The translations under genes were made by a program, and so were the position numbers. A stretch of DNA of 64,000 nt from Corylus avellana (lineage: Eukaryota > Streptophyta > Magnoliopsida > Fagales > Betulaceae). The notes under the pieces are model-generated. The model was not told where the DNA came from and made no database searches. It saw nothing but the letters and a program-made list of their open reading frames with translations. The stretch covers positions 19,605,584 through 19,669,583 of the forward strand of contig NC_081549.1 of NCBI RefSeq assembly GCF_901000735.1, written 5' to 3'. Positions 21,511 to 32,132 of the stretch are shown here, in pieces (the stretch's first letter is position 1; every line of letters begins with the position of its first letter).

Positions 21511-22412
21511 TTTAAGGTTTAGGGTATCCTCCATTTTGTTTTTATCATTTTTTTTTTATTATTATGGATATAATTTTAATTTTTTAAAAAAATACATTAA
21601 AAAAATAAAATATCAATTTAATCATTTTTAAAATTTAGGAATAGTTTTAGTAATTTTGTTTAATCATTAAAAACTTTAGGAATAGTTTTAGGAATATCAA
21701 TTTAATTTTTTTTTAAAATAGTTTTTTTTTTTTTTTTTTTGTTACTCCTAGACTTGATTTAGTAATTTTGTTTTCTTTTTTAATCCTTTCTTCGCATACC
21801 ATGTGCTTCAATTGAAAATTTAATACCCCATTCCTATTTGCTTTATTTATTTTTAACGCAATGATAATAGTTTTTGAAAATTATAATTTCTTATTTTAAA
21901 AACTAATGCATTAATTGATATTCCTTAAAAAAAAAAAAAATAGATTTAATAAGGTGGATAAAAAATTTATGATTAAGCAAGTAACTAATAAGATGTATGG
22001 TGTGTTATTGTTATAGATTTATTTATTTATTTATTTATTTTTGAAAGGAGATTTATGTTGTTTTGTGATGTTATTTCCTTGGACTGTCATTTACGATAAT
22101 CTAGCTAGGCCCCAAAACTGATTTTATTTTGCCTGACTGTGGCCTTGGAACCACATTGTTTTCTTTTTTATTTTTTTATTTATTAATACTTGGAGCATAC
22201 CCAATGGTGTAGCCATATTTGGGTTTAATAGGTCAAAATTGTTTTAATTTTTGGTCCAAGAGAGAGAGGAAATTAAAAAAGAAAAAGGCACTTTCATGCA
22301 AACTGTTATAGGATTAAGTGGAAATGTGCTAAGCAGGTATGATAGATCTCCCTTAACTGTGGCATCCAATATAAATCCAAAACACCGACCAATTATTTTG
22401 GAGCATGCAAAG
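21511..22412. other. AT-rich spacer, then 3' flank of B'
   Basis: Poly-T and poly-A rich with no gene. From about 22355 the sequence (AACTGTGGCATCCAA, AATTATTTTGGAGCA) is the LecRK 3' flank also seen at 18005. Confidence 0.55.
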
Positions 22413-22819
22413 TGTTAGAAAATGAAAACAAACAGAAAATCAAAATTGTTAGCAATACAAAAATAGAACAATCCTGTTGGTACAAAAATGAATGGAGATG
22501 ATCAGAGTGTTTGGAACTTCGATGCTTTGTGCCAAGTGCACCATCAAGGCGCAACAAAAGCGTCACTAGTGACCTAGTACCCACATGCGTAAGGTGGCTA
22601 GAGTATAAAAACAAGTGAATTAGGATCCTTAGGATCCTTCTGTCCATTTGATATATAGATAGGATCCTGTTTTTAAACAAGTATTTACACCTAAGCATTT
22701 CTATATGTTTAAAATTCATCAGGTCTTATAAATGCTAACTACACTTTCTCTTTTTTTAATGTGGAACTCTCTTTATTAAATACTTTTTAAAATCTTTAAT
22801 TTTAAAACTTTCAATTTTA

Positions 22820-22859
<40 letters not shown>

Positions 22860-22877
22860 TTTGAAAATCTTTCAACA
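22413..22877. mobile_element. Solo LTR, 465 bp
   Basis: Interrupts the 3' flank of B'. It starts TGTTAGAAAATG and ends CTTTCAACA (TG...CA), with CAAAG on the left (22408-22412) and TAAAG on the right (22878-22882) as a slightly decayed 5-bp target duplication. The uninterrupted flank is seen at 18050-18065. It contains an (AT)n run (22825-22855). No internal retroelement genes. Confidence 0.65.
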
Positions 22878-23083
22878 TAAAGTTGGAAAGTATATGATCA
22901 CACTATCACAGAAGGCCCCATCGACCCAAATATCTTATCTTGTCCAAGTTTACACATCAATAAATATATATTTCAGTGCCTTAAAACAAACTATCTACTA
23001 CTTCACTACAATCATTTCAAAGATCATTACTCATAAGCTCACTCACTACTAGTACTAACAAACTCAAACAAAAGCATTTAGAA

Positions 23084-25111
23084 TCAGCGACCGCCTGAGA
23101 GAAGCGACTCTTTAGCAACAGATGACTGCGTGAACCTGTCCCCTGAAGACGGATAGGACATGGCAAAATCACTGAAACCGCCTTCCTTATTATGCGCAAA
23201 TGTTAAGCCGGTCGCACAAAGGCCAAGCGATGATAACTCTGGAAGAGGAAATTCGCCCTCCAAGAACTGCACAATCTGGCGCATGCTTGGCCTAGCTGCA
23301 GCCTCTGAATGAGAGCAGAGCAACCCAAGTTTCAAAACCAGCTCTACTTCCTCTGCTACATAATCTGCACCCAAACTCGCATCCCTCGCTTCGAGAATTT
23401 CGCCTCGGTTCCAAAGAGAAAACACCCAATCAAGCAGAAGGACATCATCTGCAGCCCCCCGTGGCTCTATCGGTCTCTTGCCACAAGCAACTTCAAGCAA
23501 AAATGCCCCGAAAGCAAACACATCGGTTCCTGGGGTGGCCTTACCGCTTCGACAATGCTCCGGCGCAAGATACCCAAGAGTTCCAACCAGATGGGTTGTT
23601 TGAGGATCAGTTCCATGGTCATATAATCTTGCAAGACCGAAGTCTCCTAATCTGGCATTCAATTCACCATCAAGCAAGACATTACTAGCCTTGACATCTC
23701 TGTGAATAACAACTTGCTCCCATTCTTCGTGTAGATAAAACAGCCCCGATGCAACACCTATGATTATTCGAAATCTCTGGCTCCAGCTCAGGGTCACCTT
23801 TGGTTGGTCGAAAAGATACTTGTCTAGACTGCCGTTGGGCATGTAGTCGTACACCAAAAGCAGCTCTCCCTTGCGCCGGCAATAACCCAAGAGTGGTACC
23901 AAATTCCTGTGACGAAGCCGACCAATGCTTACAATTTCTGCAACAAATTGTTTCATTCCCTGCCTTGATTCATGGGAGACCCTCTTCACTGCAATCTCAA
24001 TTTTTGAGGTAGGCAGTATACCTCTATACACCCTACCAAATCCACCGGCACCCAACAGCTCTTTGTCCCTAAATCCTTTTGTGGCAATATAAAGATCTTT
24101 GTATTTGAATCGGTGAGGCCCATATTGAATCTCCCAGTCTTCTAACAATTCTGCAAACTTCTTCTTCCTTCTTACGAGATAAACTACAGCTGAAATTGCT
24201 ACCGAGGCTAAACTAACAATAATCACAGGCAACCCAATTGTCAAAAATTTAGATCTGGGTTTACCTCCAATCCGAGGCAGCTTGGGAAGTTTTGAGAGAT
24301 CAAGTTCTGGAGCCTGGCCGTTCACCTTAAAGCTCCAACCCAAAACAGAATGGGCTGTTAGAATTGAGCCGGTTGAGGACGAGAAGCCAACATACATGTT
24401 GTCTTTAATGACCGGTGAAAGATCATAGGACAAAGACAAGAGCGGAGTCTTGGGTTTTCTGACATTAATTGGAGCCAAAGTGACCTCAATTTTCTTCTCG
24501 ACACCGTCATATTCCACCCACACTTGCATTTGGCGGCCACTGATAAGAGTCAGATTCCTAAACGCACCATTGTTATCATCATAATATCCTGCGGCAGCAG
24601 ATTTCTCGGACGTCATCCCATTAATATCAATCCCAACATGGTTATCATTGATGTCCTTAAACTCGCTGTTCAGGATGGTATCGAGCTCTATGGCGACAAC
24701 ATGATTGGTGGAATTACCATCGTTGCTATTATTGAAAAGGCCAAGGTACTGTGCTTGCAGAGCTCCTGGGAGCCCTCTTGTGGGAGCAATCACGAAAGCA
24801 AACCCATGACTGCTAAAAGTGGGATATTCAGAAATGATAGCAAATACAAAGGTGGTAGAGAAGGAGGAAGCGGTGCCATTGGACGAGTTCTTGAAGGTTA
24901 TTGGATTGGGGTAGAAAGCATGACCCTTTTGCTGTTTGGTGTCATTAGTGAGCTTCAAAAGGCCAGTAGAAGTGATACTGGCTATGCCGTCAAGGCTTAG
25001 ATTTGACGATTGAAAGCCGAGGTAGGTGAAGCTGGTATCTTCTGAGGCTACTGAGCTAATTAGCAGAAGCAGAAGGAATACTAGGTTGGACAACATGTCT
25101 TTATTTTGCAT
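23084..25111 (-). CDS. L-type lectin receptor kinase (copy B')
   Basis: 675 codons plus stop from the ATG at 25111; the family Met is 15 nt on (25096). Same layout as B: signal peptide, lectin with Glu142, Asp144, Asn148, Asp153 and His158, TM about 291-312, kinase GAGGFGRV, Lys376, HRD Asp472, DFG Asp490, APEH. It shares with B the diagnostic lectin stretch SEYPTFSSHGFAF and QAQYLGLFNNSNDGNSTN, so the two are recent duplicates although C and A' lie between them. Private changes include FKDIND (Gly to Lys next to the metal loop), CGKRPIEP and SVAKESLLSGGR. uORF MKR-stop at 25126-25137. Confidence 0.95.
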   Translation of the reverse strand: MQNKDMLSNLVFLLLLLISSVASEDTSFTYLGFQSSNLSLDGIASITSTGLLKLTNDTKQQKGHAFYPNPITFKNSSNGTASSFSTTFVFAIISEYPTFSSHGFAFVIAPTRGLPGALQAQYLGLFNNSNDGNSTNHVVAIELDTILNSEFKDINDNHVGIDINGMTSEKSAAAGYYDDNNGAFRNLTLISGRQMQVWVEYDGVEKKIEVTLAPINVRKPKTPLLSLSYDLSPVIKDNMYVGFSSSTGSILTAHSVLGWSFKVNGQAPELDLSKLPKLPRIGGKPRSKFLTIGLPVIIVSLASVAISAVVYLVRRKKKFAELLEDWEIQYGPHRFKYKDLYIATKGFRDKELLGAGGFGRVYRGILPTSKIEIAVKRVSHESRQGMKQFVAEIVSIGRLRHRNLVPLLGYCRRKGELLLVYDYMPNGSLDKYLFDQPKVTLSWSQRFRIIIGVASGLFYLHEEWEQVVIHRDVKASNVLLDGELNARLGDFGLARLYDHGTDPQTTHLVGTLGYLAPEHCRSGKATPGTDVFAFGAFLLEVACGKRPIEPRGAADDVLLLDWVFSLWNRGEILEARDASLGADYVAEEVELVLKLGLLCSHSEAAARPSMRQIVQFLEGEFPLPELSSLGLCATGLTFAHNKEGGFSDFAMSYPSSGDRFTQSSVAKESLLSGGR

Positions 25112-25394
25112 CTGCTCCCCTGTTTTCACCGTTTCATAGTTCCACTTCCCAGCTTAAGACATGTAGTGTTGGGTTTTTTTTTTTTTTTTTTTTTTGATCA
25201 GATTAAGACAGGGAAAAGGAGGGGGAAAGCTACAAACAAGACTTTTAACAAATAGTACAAAAACGAAGAAAAAGGGAGATAACCATAAGTACAATGTGAT
25301 GCAAGGTGAGCCCTTCAATTTGTTTTTCGGCTGAGTGCTGAGTTTAGATGCCTTTCAAACTAGGAAGATAGTTTAAGAGGACTAATTATACCAT

Positions 25395-25694
25395 TGTTAG
25401 AATATACAGAAAATATAATATATTTTATAATTATATTGATATTAAATATTCTCTATTTATGGGCTAATTATAATTAAATATTGAGACTGTAATCAAATCA
25501 AAGGAAATTGATTACTAAACTTGTATTTAGACCCTATAAATAGGGACTTTGTATTATAGACAAATCAAGTTAATCAGTACAATGTAACCCTTAAAAAAAT
25601 TCTAAGTGGTAAATATAAGTGTCTAACACAAAATCATCCGTAAATTCTTTACTTTCATTTTTCTCAATATTCTCATATCATCATTATTTCAACA
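25395..25694. mobile_element. Solo LTR, 300 bp
   Basis: Begins TGTTAGAATATACAG and ends TTATTTCAACA, with a core promoter-like CCCTATAAATAGGG at about 25533-25546. It interrupts B' upstream sequence that is continuous near 20490-20520 upstream of A'. The flanking 5-mers (ACCAT, GCAAT) do not match, so the ends or the target duplication have been altered. Probably from a small Copia-type element, by LTR style only. Confidence 0.6.
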
Positions 25695-25823
25695 GCAATC
25701 TATCCTCCATTCTTTCATAAGTTCTGACAGTTTTGAAGCTTTCTCAATAATAAGAGAATCACCTTCGAGAAGAGTTGGCTTAGAGCCAAGAGAACATGCC
25801 AATTAATCTGATATGCTCCATAG

Positions 25824-26030
25824 TCATCGTGGAATGATGTAAGCTGATGTGAAAGTAGCAGCCACACGATCAGCAGCCCTTCTAGAACAACAATGGCACA
25901 AATTTGTCTTCGTCTGGTTGCGAGTTGTGATGCTCACGGTAGAAGCCACAGATCCAGTGCCCTTTTTTTCTATGAAGACCAATGTGTAATTTAATTTGCA
26001 AAGTGCAACTGGACCCCATGGCAATGACAT
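25824..26030 (-). other. Conserved LecRK-upstream orphan reading frame, copy at B'
   Basis: Partner of 20644-20886: 68 codons, with GTGSVASTV, TTRNQTKTNLCHCCSR and AADRVAAT conserved and the start region altered (LPWGPVALCKL). It lies about 420 bp upstream of the B' start once the 300-bp LTR is discounted. Confidence 0.4.
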
Positions 26031-26484
26031 TCTTTGAATTTTAAGTTGAAGATAAATTAAAAATTTTCAAATTTCTAGACCCTTGGCGGCAAATTTCAAA
26101 ATGTCCTTGAAACACTGCATTTGAATATCTCCATCATGATCATGCCTATTTAACACGGCATTGTAAAGCCAGATGGAGACTTTGTTGCAGGTGTCATGAC
26201 AATCTTGTCCAAGTCGATCATCTCTATTTGGTGCTTTAATAGGAGTTTGGAAAAGTGGTAAATTTTTCTCATGTCCATGAACAATTGATTGCAGTGGAAT
26301 ATCTTCTTCACCATGACTAATCCACACCGTTTAAGGTCGTGGACACCAATTTCCTACAAAGAGGGCAACAAACAATATGCCACGAACAAGGACTATTGAA
26401 CATCTTTTATATTGAATTTAGCCTTTGGATAACACAGATTCACCGAAGGAGTGAGTGGATATAGCAAATCTTATGACTAGGCTC

Positions 26485-26795
26485 GAAAAAAAAAAAAAAA
26501 AAAAATCTAGAGGGAATGAACCCACCCGTGTGTGTGGACGTGGGATAAGGATTTTTCCAATTTTATGTTCTTCGTTTTTATGATTATAATTTTATTTTGT
26601 TATATTTAACGATGTATATAGTTACATAATAAATATGTTGTCACATTATTTAAAGACACCACATATATCATTAAATATAAAAAAATAAAATTATAATTAT
26701 AAAACAAAGAACCTAAAATAGAGAAAATCCTTATCCCACGTCCACACAAACAAGTGGGTTCAATCCTTCTAGATTTTTTTTTTTTTTTTTTTTTT
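26485..26795. mobile_element. Foldback MITE-like element, copy 1
   Basis: A nearly full-length hairpin. TCTAGAGGGAATGAACCCAC on the left is mirrored by GTGGGTTCAATCCTTCTAGA on the right, and GACGTGGGATAAGGATTTT by AAAATCCTTATCCCACGTC. A-run and T-run lie outside. A second copy is at 51233-51475. Confidence 0.75.
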
Positions 26796-27254
26796 ATAAC
26801 ATATTTGCACAAGTGGGAAAAAAAGGGAATATAAATTTGAATTAGTAATTTCTACTTTATAAGGCATTATCTCCGATCGATCGAGTTACCTCTTAGGTAT
26901 TCTTTCTTTCTTTCTTCTAGATTTAAGCCTTAACATCACAAAAGTTCAGACGTACTCCAAAGTCCTTATTCTAGATTGATGCACGAGGCCACCTTATTTA
27001 TTTTGGTTAATTTCTTTCCTGAGTCTTCTAGAAGTGACAACGTAGTCGTCAATCTGATTGATGCATGAGGCCACCTTATTTATTTTGGTTAATTTCTTTC
27101 CTAAGTCTTCTAGAAGTGGCAAAGTAGTCGTCAATCTAGATTAATGTTTAGGTCCACCAAACCTTATTAATTTTGGGTAATGTCTTGTCAGACTCTTCAA
27201 CAAATAGTTTATGATGTAGGACCCAGCTTGTGTATTAGATGAGTGTGTGGATTT

Positions 27255-27990
27255 GATATGAATATGTTAAAATATTGATCAAGTAAATTTTATTTTTTTT
27301 TATTAGTTTAAGCTTTTGAGAAAATTAATAATTTGATATGGTATCAAAGTTAAATGTCCTGAGATCAAACTTTGATTCCGTCAATTCACTCCATTTAAAT
27401 TAAATATTCCACGTGTTGAGCCTCACTTATTAAAAAGAGTTTGAACTCACACGTGAAAAAAAGTGTTAAAGTATTGATTAAGTGATTAAATTTGCATATT
27501 TGATATAAATATGTTAAAATATTGATCAAGTAAATTTTATTTTTTTTATTAGTTTAAGATTTTGAGATAATTAGTAATTTGATATGGTATCAAAGTTAAA
27601 TGTCCTGAGATCAAACTTTGATTCCGTCAATTCACTCCATTTAAATTAAATATTCCACGTGTTGAGCCTCACTTATTAAAAAGAGTTTGAACTCACACGT
27701 GAAAAAAAGTGTTAAAGTATTGATTAAGTGATTAAATTTGCATATTTGATATAAATATGTTAAAATATTGATCAAGTAAATTTTATTTTTTTTATTAGTT
27801 TAAGATTTTGAGATAATTAGTAATTTGATATGGTATCAAAGTTAAATGTCCTGAGATCAAACTTTGATTCCGTCAATTCACTCCATTTAAATTAAATATT
27901 CCACGTGTTGAGCCTCACTTATTAAAAAGAGTTTGAACTCACACGTGAAAGAAAGTGTTAAAGTATTGATTAAGTGATTAAATTTACATA
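27255..27990. repeat. 246-bp tandem repeat, three units
   Basis: Units start at 27255, 27502 and 27748 with GATAT(G/A)AATATGTTAAAAT. Each contains TCAAAGTTAAATGTCCTGAG, CTCCATTTAAATTAAATATT and CCACGTGTTGAGCCTCACTT. Units two and three are almost identical. The paralogous region at 51860-52110 has a single diverged unit. Confidence 0.9.
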
Positions 27991-28853
27991 TTTCTATCAA
28001 CTAAAGTTTTTGAGATAACTCATTACATGCATGTAATTTCTATTAAATTTCGACCAATGCATGAATATTAACAATTTTTTCTTTTAAATTTTTATAACAA
28101 AAAAATATGGATATTTATAGATTTAATGAAAAATTCTAATAGAAGAAAAAACATTGTAAAAAGTTAAAAATTCCATACTCAAATTAAGAGTTTTTGAACA
28201 TTAAAAAGTAATGTCAAAACACATGAAGATTTGTGAACATTCCCTATAATAAATATAGAAGTAACCAAATTCATCGAGACGAATGTGAGGTGCCAAGGTT
28301 CCTCCCAATCTACGATCAACCCAACAAACCCACATGAGAAATACTAGAGAACCAAATAAATGAACTCAGAAAAATTTTCAAATTGACATAGCAGACCGTG
28401 AGTATCAAACAAGAGAGAGAAAATTGCATTTTTTTTTTTAATTTAAAAACCATTGCCACGTCAGTTTAAAAATTTTTCTGAATTTATTTGTTTGACTCTC
28501 TAACACTTCTCAACCCACATAGACATCTTCCGATAATCCTATCTTAATAAATCTTCCCCATCCATTTTTTGGTGAAGCTTTCCTGTGATAACTAATTATT
28601 ACGGAAAGCCCAGATTGTCCCTTATAAGGGCCAAATGGTGGCTCTCGGCCCAACTCTAATTCTTCAATCCGTGGAATGGGCAGGGGCACAGACATAGGCC
28701 TCCTAATTTTCAAGGCTGGTCTACCAATTCTGCAACAATCTCCGACACCCCCAACTCAAATGCTACCAATCAGATATTTGGATTTGGCCCATGTTTGTAA
28801 AAAAAAAGAAAAGTATTATAATTTTTTTAATGGTTTAAATTTAATTTCAAATT

Positions 28854-28888
<35 letters not shown>

Positions 28889-30017
28889 AATTAAATCTGA
28901 ACCGGCACCGAGGCCCAATCCAAGGTGATTAGCAACAGAATATGCATGCTTTGATTGCTTCTCTTACTTTCTTGGGTCATCTTCATCCTTCAACTCAAAT
29001 TAATGGGGTCAAAAGTTATGGAAATTCAAACCACTAAGAGTCCCATAAAGGTAAATTGAAATGTGGCATTTCATACTATCAACAAACCAATTTCATACTT
29101 TCTTGTGTCATCTTAATCTTCAACTCATATTAATGGGGGTCAAAAATTACGGAAATTCAAACCACTAAGGAGTCCCATAAAGATGAATTGAAATGTGGCA
29201 TTTCATACTATCAACAAACGAATTTCATAGGCGTCATTGTGAGGGATCCTGAGGGATATATACTTGCAGCAAAGAGTACAACCAAATTGGCATCTTAGAA
29301 TAGGTAGTGATGGAGGTATTGGCTGCAGTGCACATGTACTGAAATTTAGTCAAGATTTGGGACTATAGAAAATCGGATTGGAGAGTGATGTGGTCTAAAT
29401 TATGAATGCCGTGAAAGCTACGGAATGAAATTGGAGTAGATATGGTCAATTAACGAAAGATACTAAATGGGCGTTGAAATAATGAAAACTTAGCGTAATT
29501 GTCATGAATAAAGTATAATTTTGTCAAAAGAATTGATGGTATTTTACTTTTTGGTCGCGAAAAATGGAAAGAGTCGATTTCAATGCAAAATGTTAAAGAA
29601 TTAAGCTGAAATGTGGTCAAGCAAATATGATAGATCTTCCTACTCTTTTTCAACTAATATTTTAAGATCTTTGCTTCTCTCTTTTTCAGTTCATGCCGAC
29701 TACAGAGTACGACTTTCATAACATAAATCTAATCTCTAGTCTTCATCCGAGGATATATTCAAGGGTTGGAAAAAACAAAAAAAAAAAAATTATTCCTTAA
29801 CAATGACATCCAATATAAATCCAAAACGCTGATGAATTATTCTGCAGGATGCAAAGTTGCAAAATAAATGAACACAGAAGGCCCCATCAACCCAGGGAGC
29901 TCATCTTGCCCATGTTTGCACATCAATAATAAATATACTGCACTGCCTGAAAACAAACTATCTACTACGATCATTTCAAAGATCATTACTAACAAACTCA
30001 AACAAAAGTTTTTAGAA
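27991..30017. other. 3' flank of LecRK D (left part of unit 1)
   Basis: Collinear with about 52110-54258 downstream of D'. Landmarks: AGGTGCCAAGGTTCCTCCC (28290), GAACCGGCACCGAGGCCCAA (28898), a roughly 120-bp direct repeat with CAACTCAAATTAATGGG near 28995-29230, and (AT)n at 28859-28883. No gene is supported. Confidence 0.6.
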
Positions 30018-32030
30018 TCAGCGACCTCCTGAGAGAAGTGACTCTGCAGCAAAAGAGGACTGTGTAAACCTGTCACCTGAAGACGGATAGGACATGGCAA
30101 AATCACTGAAACCACTTTCCTTATGATGCATAAATGTTAAGCCGTTGGCACAAAGGCCAAGCGATGATAACTCTGGAAGAGGAAAATCACCCTCCAAGAA
30201 CTGCACTACTTGGCGCATGCTTGGCCTAGCAGTAGGCTCTGAATGGGAACAGAGCAACCCAAGTTTCAAAACAAGCTCTACTTCCTCTGCTACATAATCT
30301 GCACCCAAACTTACATCTCTTGCCGCAAGAATTTCGCCTCGGTTCCAATGAGAAAACACCCAATCAAGCAGAAGGACGTCATCTGCTGCTCCTCTTGGCT
30401 CTATTGGTCTCTTTCCACAAGAAACCTCAAGCAAAAACGCCCCGAAAGCAAACACATCGGTGCCTGTCGTGGCCTTGCCGCTTCGACTATGCTCCGGCGC
30501 AAGATACCCAAAAGTTCCGACCACATGGGTAGTTCGAGGAGCAGTTCCGTGGTCATATAATCTTGCAAGGCCGAAGTCTCCTAATCTGGCATTCAATTCA
30601 CCATCTAGCAAGACATTACTAGCCTTGACATCTCTGTGAATAACAACCTGCTCCCATTCTTCATGCAGATAAAACAGCCCCGATGCTACACCTTTTATCA
30701 CTCGAAATCTCTGGCTCCAGCTCAGTGTAACCTCAGGTTGGTCGAAGAGGTACTTGTCTAGGCTGCCGTTGGGCATGTAGTCGTACACCAAAAGCAGCTC
30801 TCCCTTGCGCCGGCAATACCCCAAGAGTGGAACTAAATTCCTGTGACGAAGCCGACCAATGCTTACAATTTCTGCAACAAATTCTTTCATCCCCTGCTTT
30901 GATTCATGGGAGACCCTCTTCACTGCAATGTCAATTTTTGAGGTAGGTAGTACACCTCTATACACCCTACCAAATCCGCCAGCGCCCAACAGATATTTGT
31001 CCCTAAATCCTTTTGTGGCAATATAAAGATCTTTGAATTTGAATCTGTGAGGCCCATATTGAAGCTCCCAGTCTTCTAGCAATTCTGCAAACTTCCTTTT
31101 CCTTTTTATGAAAAAAACTAACGCTGAAATTGCTACGGAGACTGAACTGACAATAATCACAGGCAACCCAATTGTCAAAAATTTAGATCTGGGTTTACCT
31201 CCAATCCGTGGCAGCTTGGGAAGTTGAGAGAGATCAAGTTCTGGAGCCAGGCCGTTCACCTTAAAGCTCCATCCCGTAACATAATGGGCTGTTAGGACTG
31301 AGCCGGTTGAGGAAGAGAAGCCAACATACATGTTGTCTTCAATGATGGGTGAAAGATCACGGAGCAAAGACAAGAGCGGAGTTTTGGGTTTTCCGACATT
31401 AATTGGAGCCATAGTGACCTCGATTTTCTTCTCGACACCATCATATTCCACCCAAACTCGCATTTGGCGGCCGCTGATAAGACTCAAGTTCCTAAACCCA
31501 CCATTGTTGTCGGCAGTATATCCTGCGGGAAAAGATGTTTTTGACTTCAACCCATTTATATCAATCCCAACATGGTTATCATTGATGTCACCAAACTCGC
31601 TGCTCTGGATGGTATCGAGCTCTACGGCGAAAACATGGTTGGTGTCATTACCGTTGTTGCTACCATTGAAAAGGCCAAGGTACTGGCTTGGGAGAGCTCC
31701 TGGGAGCCCTCTTGTGGGAGCAACAACAAAAGCAATGCCATGGCCGCTCAAAGTGGGATATTCAGAAATGATAGCAAATACAAAGGTAGTAGAGAAGGAG
31801 GAAGCGGTGCCATTCAAGGATTTCTTGAAGCTGACCTGATTGGGGTAGAAAGCATGACCCTTTTGCTGTCTGGTGTCATTGGTGAGCCTCAAAAGGCCAT
31901 TAGGGGTGATTTCAGCTATGCCGTCTAGGCTTAGATTTCCCGATCTAAACCCATTGAAGAGAAAGCTGGTATCTTCAGAGGCTACAAAGCTCACGAGGAG
32001 AGGCAGCAGGATTGCAAGTTTGGGAAACAT
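30018..32030 (-). CDS. L-type lectin receptor kinase (copy D)
   Basis: 670 codons plus stop. The only upstream in-frame Met is the ATG at 32030 (MFPKLAILLPLLVSFVASED). Signal peptide 1-18. Lectin 20-257 with Glu137, Asp139, Asp148 and His153, but Ser143 in place of the metal/sugar Asn, and His97 at the sugar-Asp position. TM about 284-308, followed by basic KRKRK. Kinase: GAGGFGRV, Lys371, Glu387, HRD Asp467, DFG Asp485, APEH, so complete. It is the sister of D' (54259), and both differ from A/B in FLFNGFRSGN and TPNGLLRL. A solo LTR holding a MITE starts only 102 bp upstream of the ATG and probably replaces the native proximal promoter; D' lacks it. Confidence 0.95.
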   Translation of the reverse strand: MFPKLAILLPLLVSFVASEDTSFLFNGFRSGNLSLDGIAEITPNGLLRLTNDTRQQKGHAFYPNQVSFKKSLNGTASSFSTTFVFAIISEYPTLSGHGIAFVVAPTRGLPGALPSQYLGLFNGSNNGNDTNHVFAVELDTIQSSEFGDINDNHVGIDINGLKSKTSFPAGYTADNNGGFRNLSLISGRQMRVWVEYDGVEKKIEVTMAPINVGKPKTPLLSLLRDLSPIIEDNMYVGFSSSTGSVLTAHYVTGWSFKVNGLAPELDLSQLPKLPRIGGKPRSKFLTIGLPVIIVSSVSVAISALVFFIKRKRKFAELLEDWELQYGPHRFKFKDLYIATKGFRDKYLLGAGGFGRVYRGVLPTSKIDIAVKRVSHESKQGMKEFVAEIVSIGRLRHRNLVPLLGYCRRKGELLLVYDYMPNGSLDKYLFDQPEVTLSWSQRFRVIKGVASGLFYLHEEWEQVVIHRDVKASNVLLDGELNARLGDFGLARLYDHGTAPRTTHVVGTFGYLAPEHSRSGKATTGTDVFAFGAFLLEVSCGKRPIEPRGAADDVLLLDWVFSHWNRGEILAARDVSLGADYVAEEVELVLKLGLLCSHSEPTARPSMRQVVQFLEGDFPLPELSSLGLCANGLTFMHHKESGFSDFAMSYPSSGDRFTQSSFAAESLLSGGR

Positions 32031-32132
32031 GGCAATTTTTTTCGCTCTTCTCACGAAAATAGGTCCCCTTTTATCAGCATCCCAAATTCGATTGGTCAAC
32101 CACCAAGTCTCTCTAAACTTCACCAGAATGCG

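Noticed and set aside
27255..27990. Regular repeats suggestive of a CRISPR array
   Set aside because: Units are 246 bp, contiguous, without spacers, and in plant DNA.
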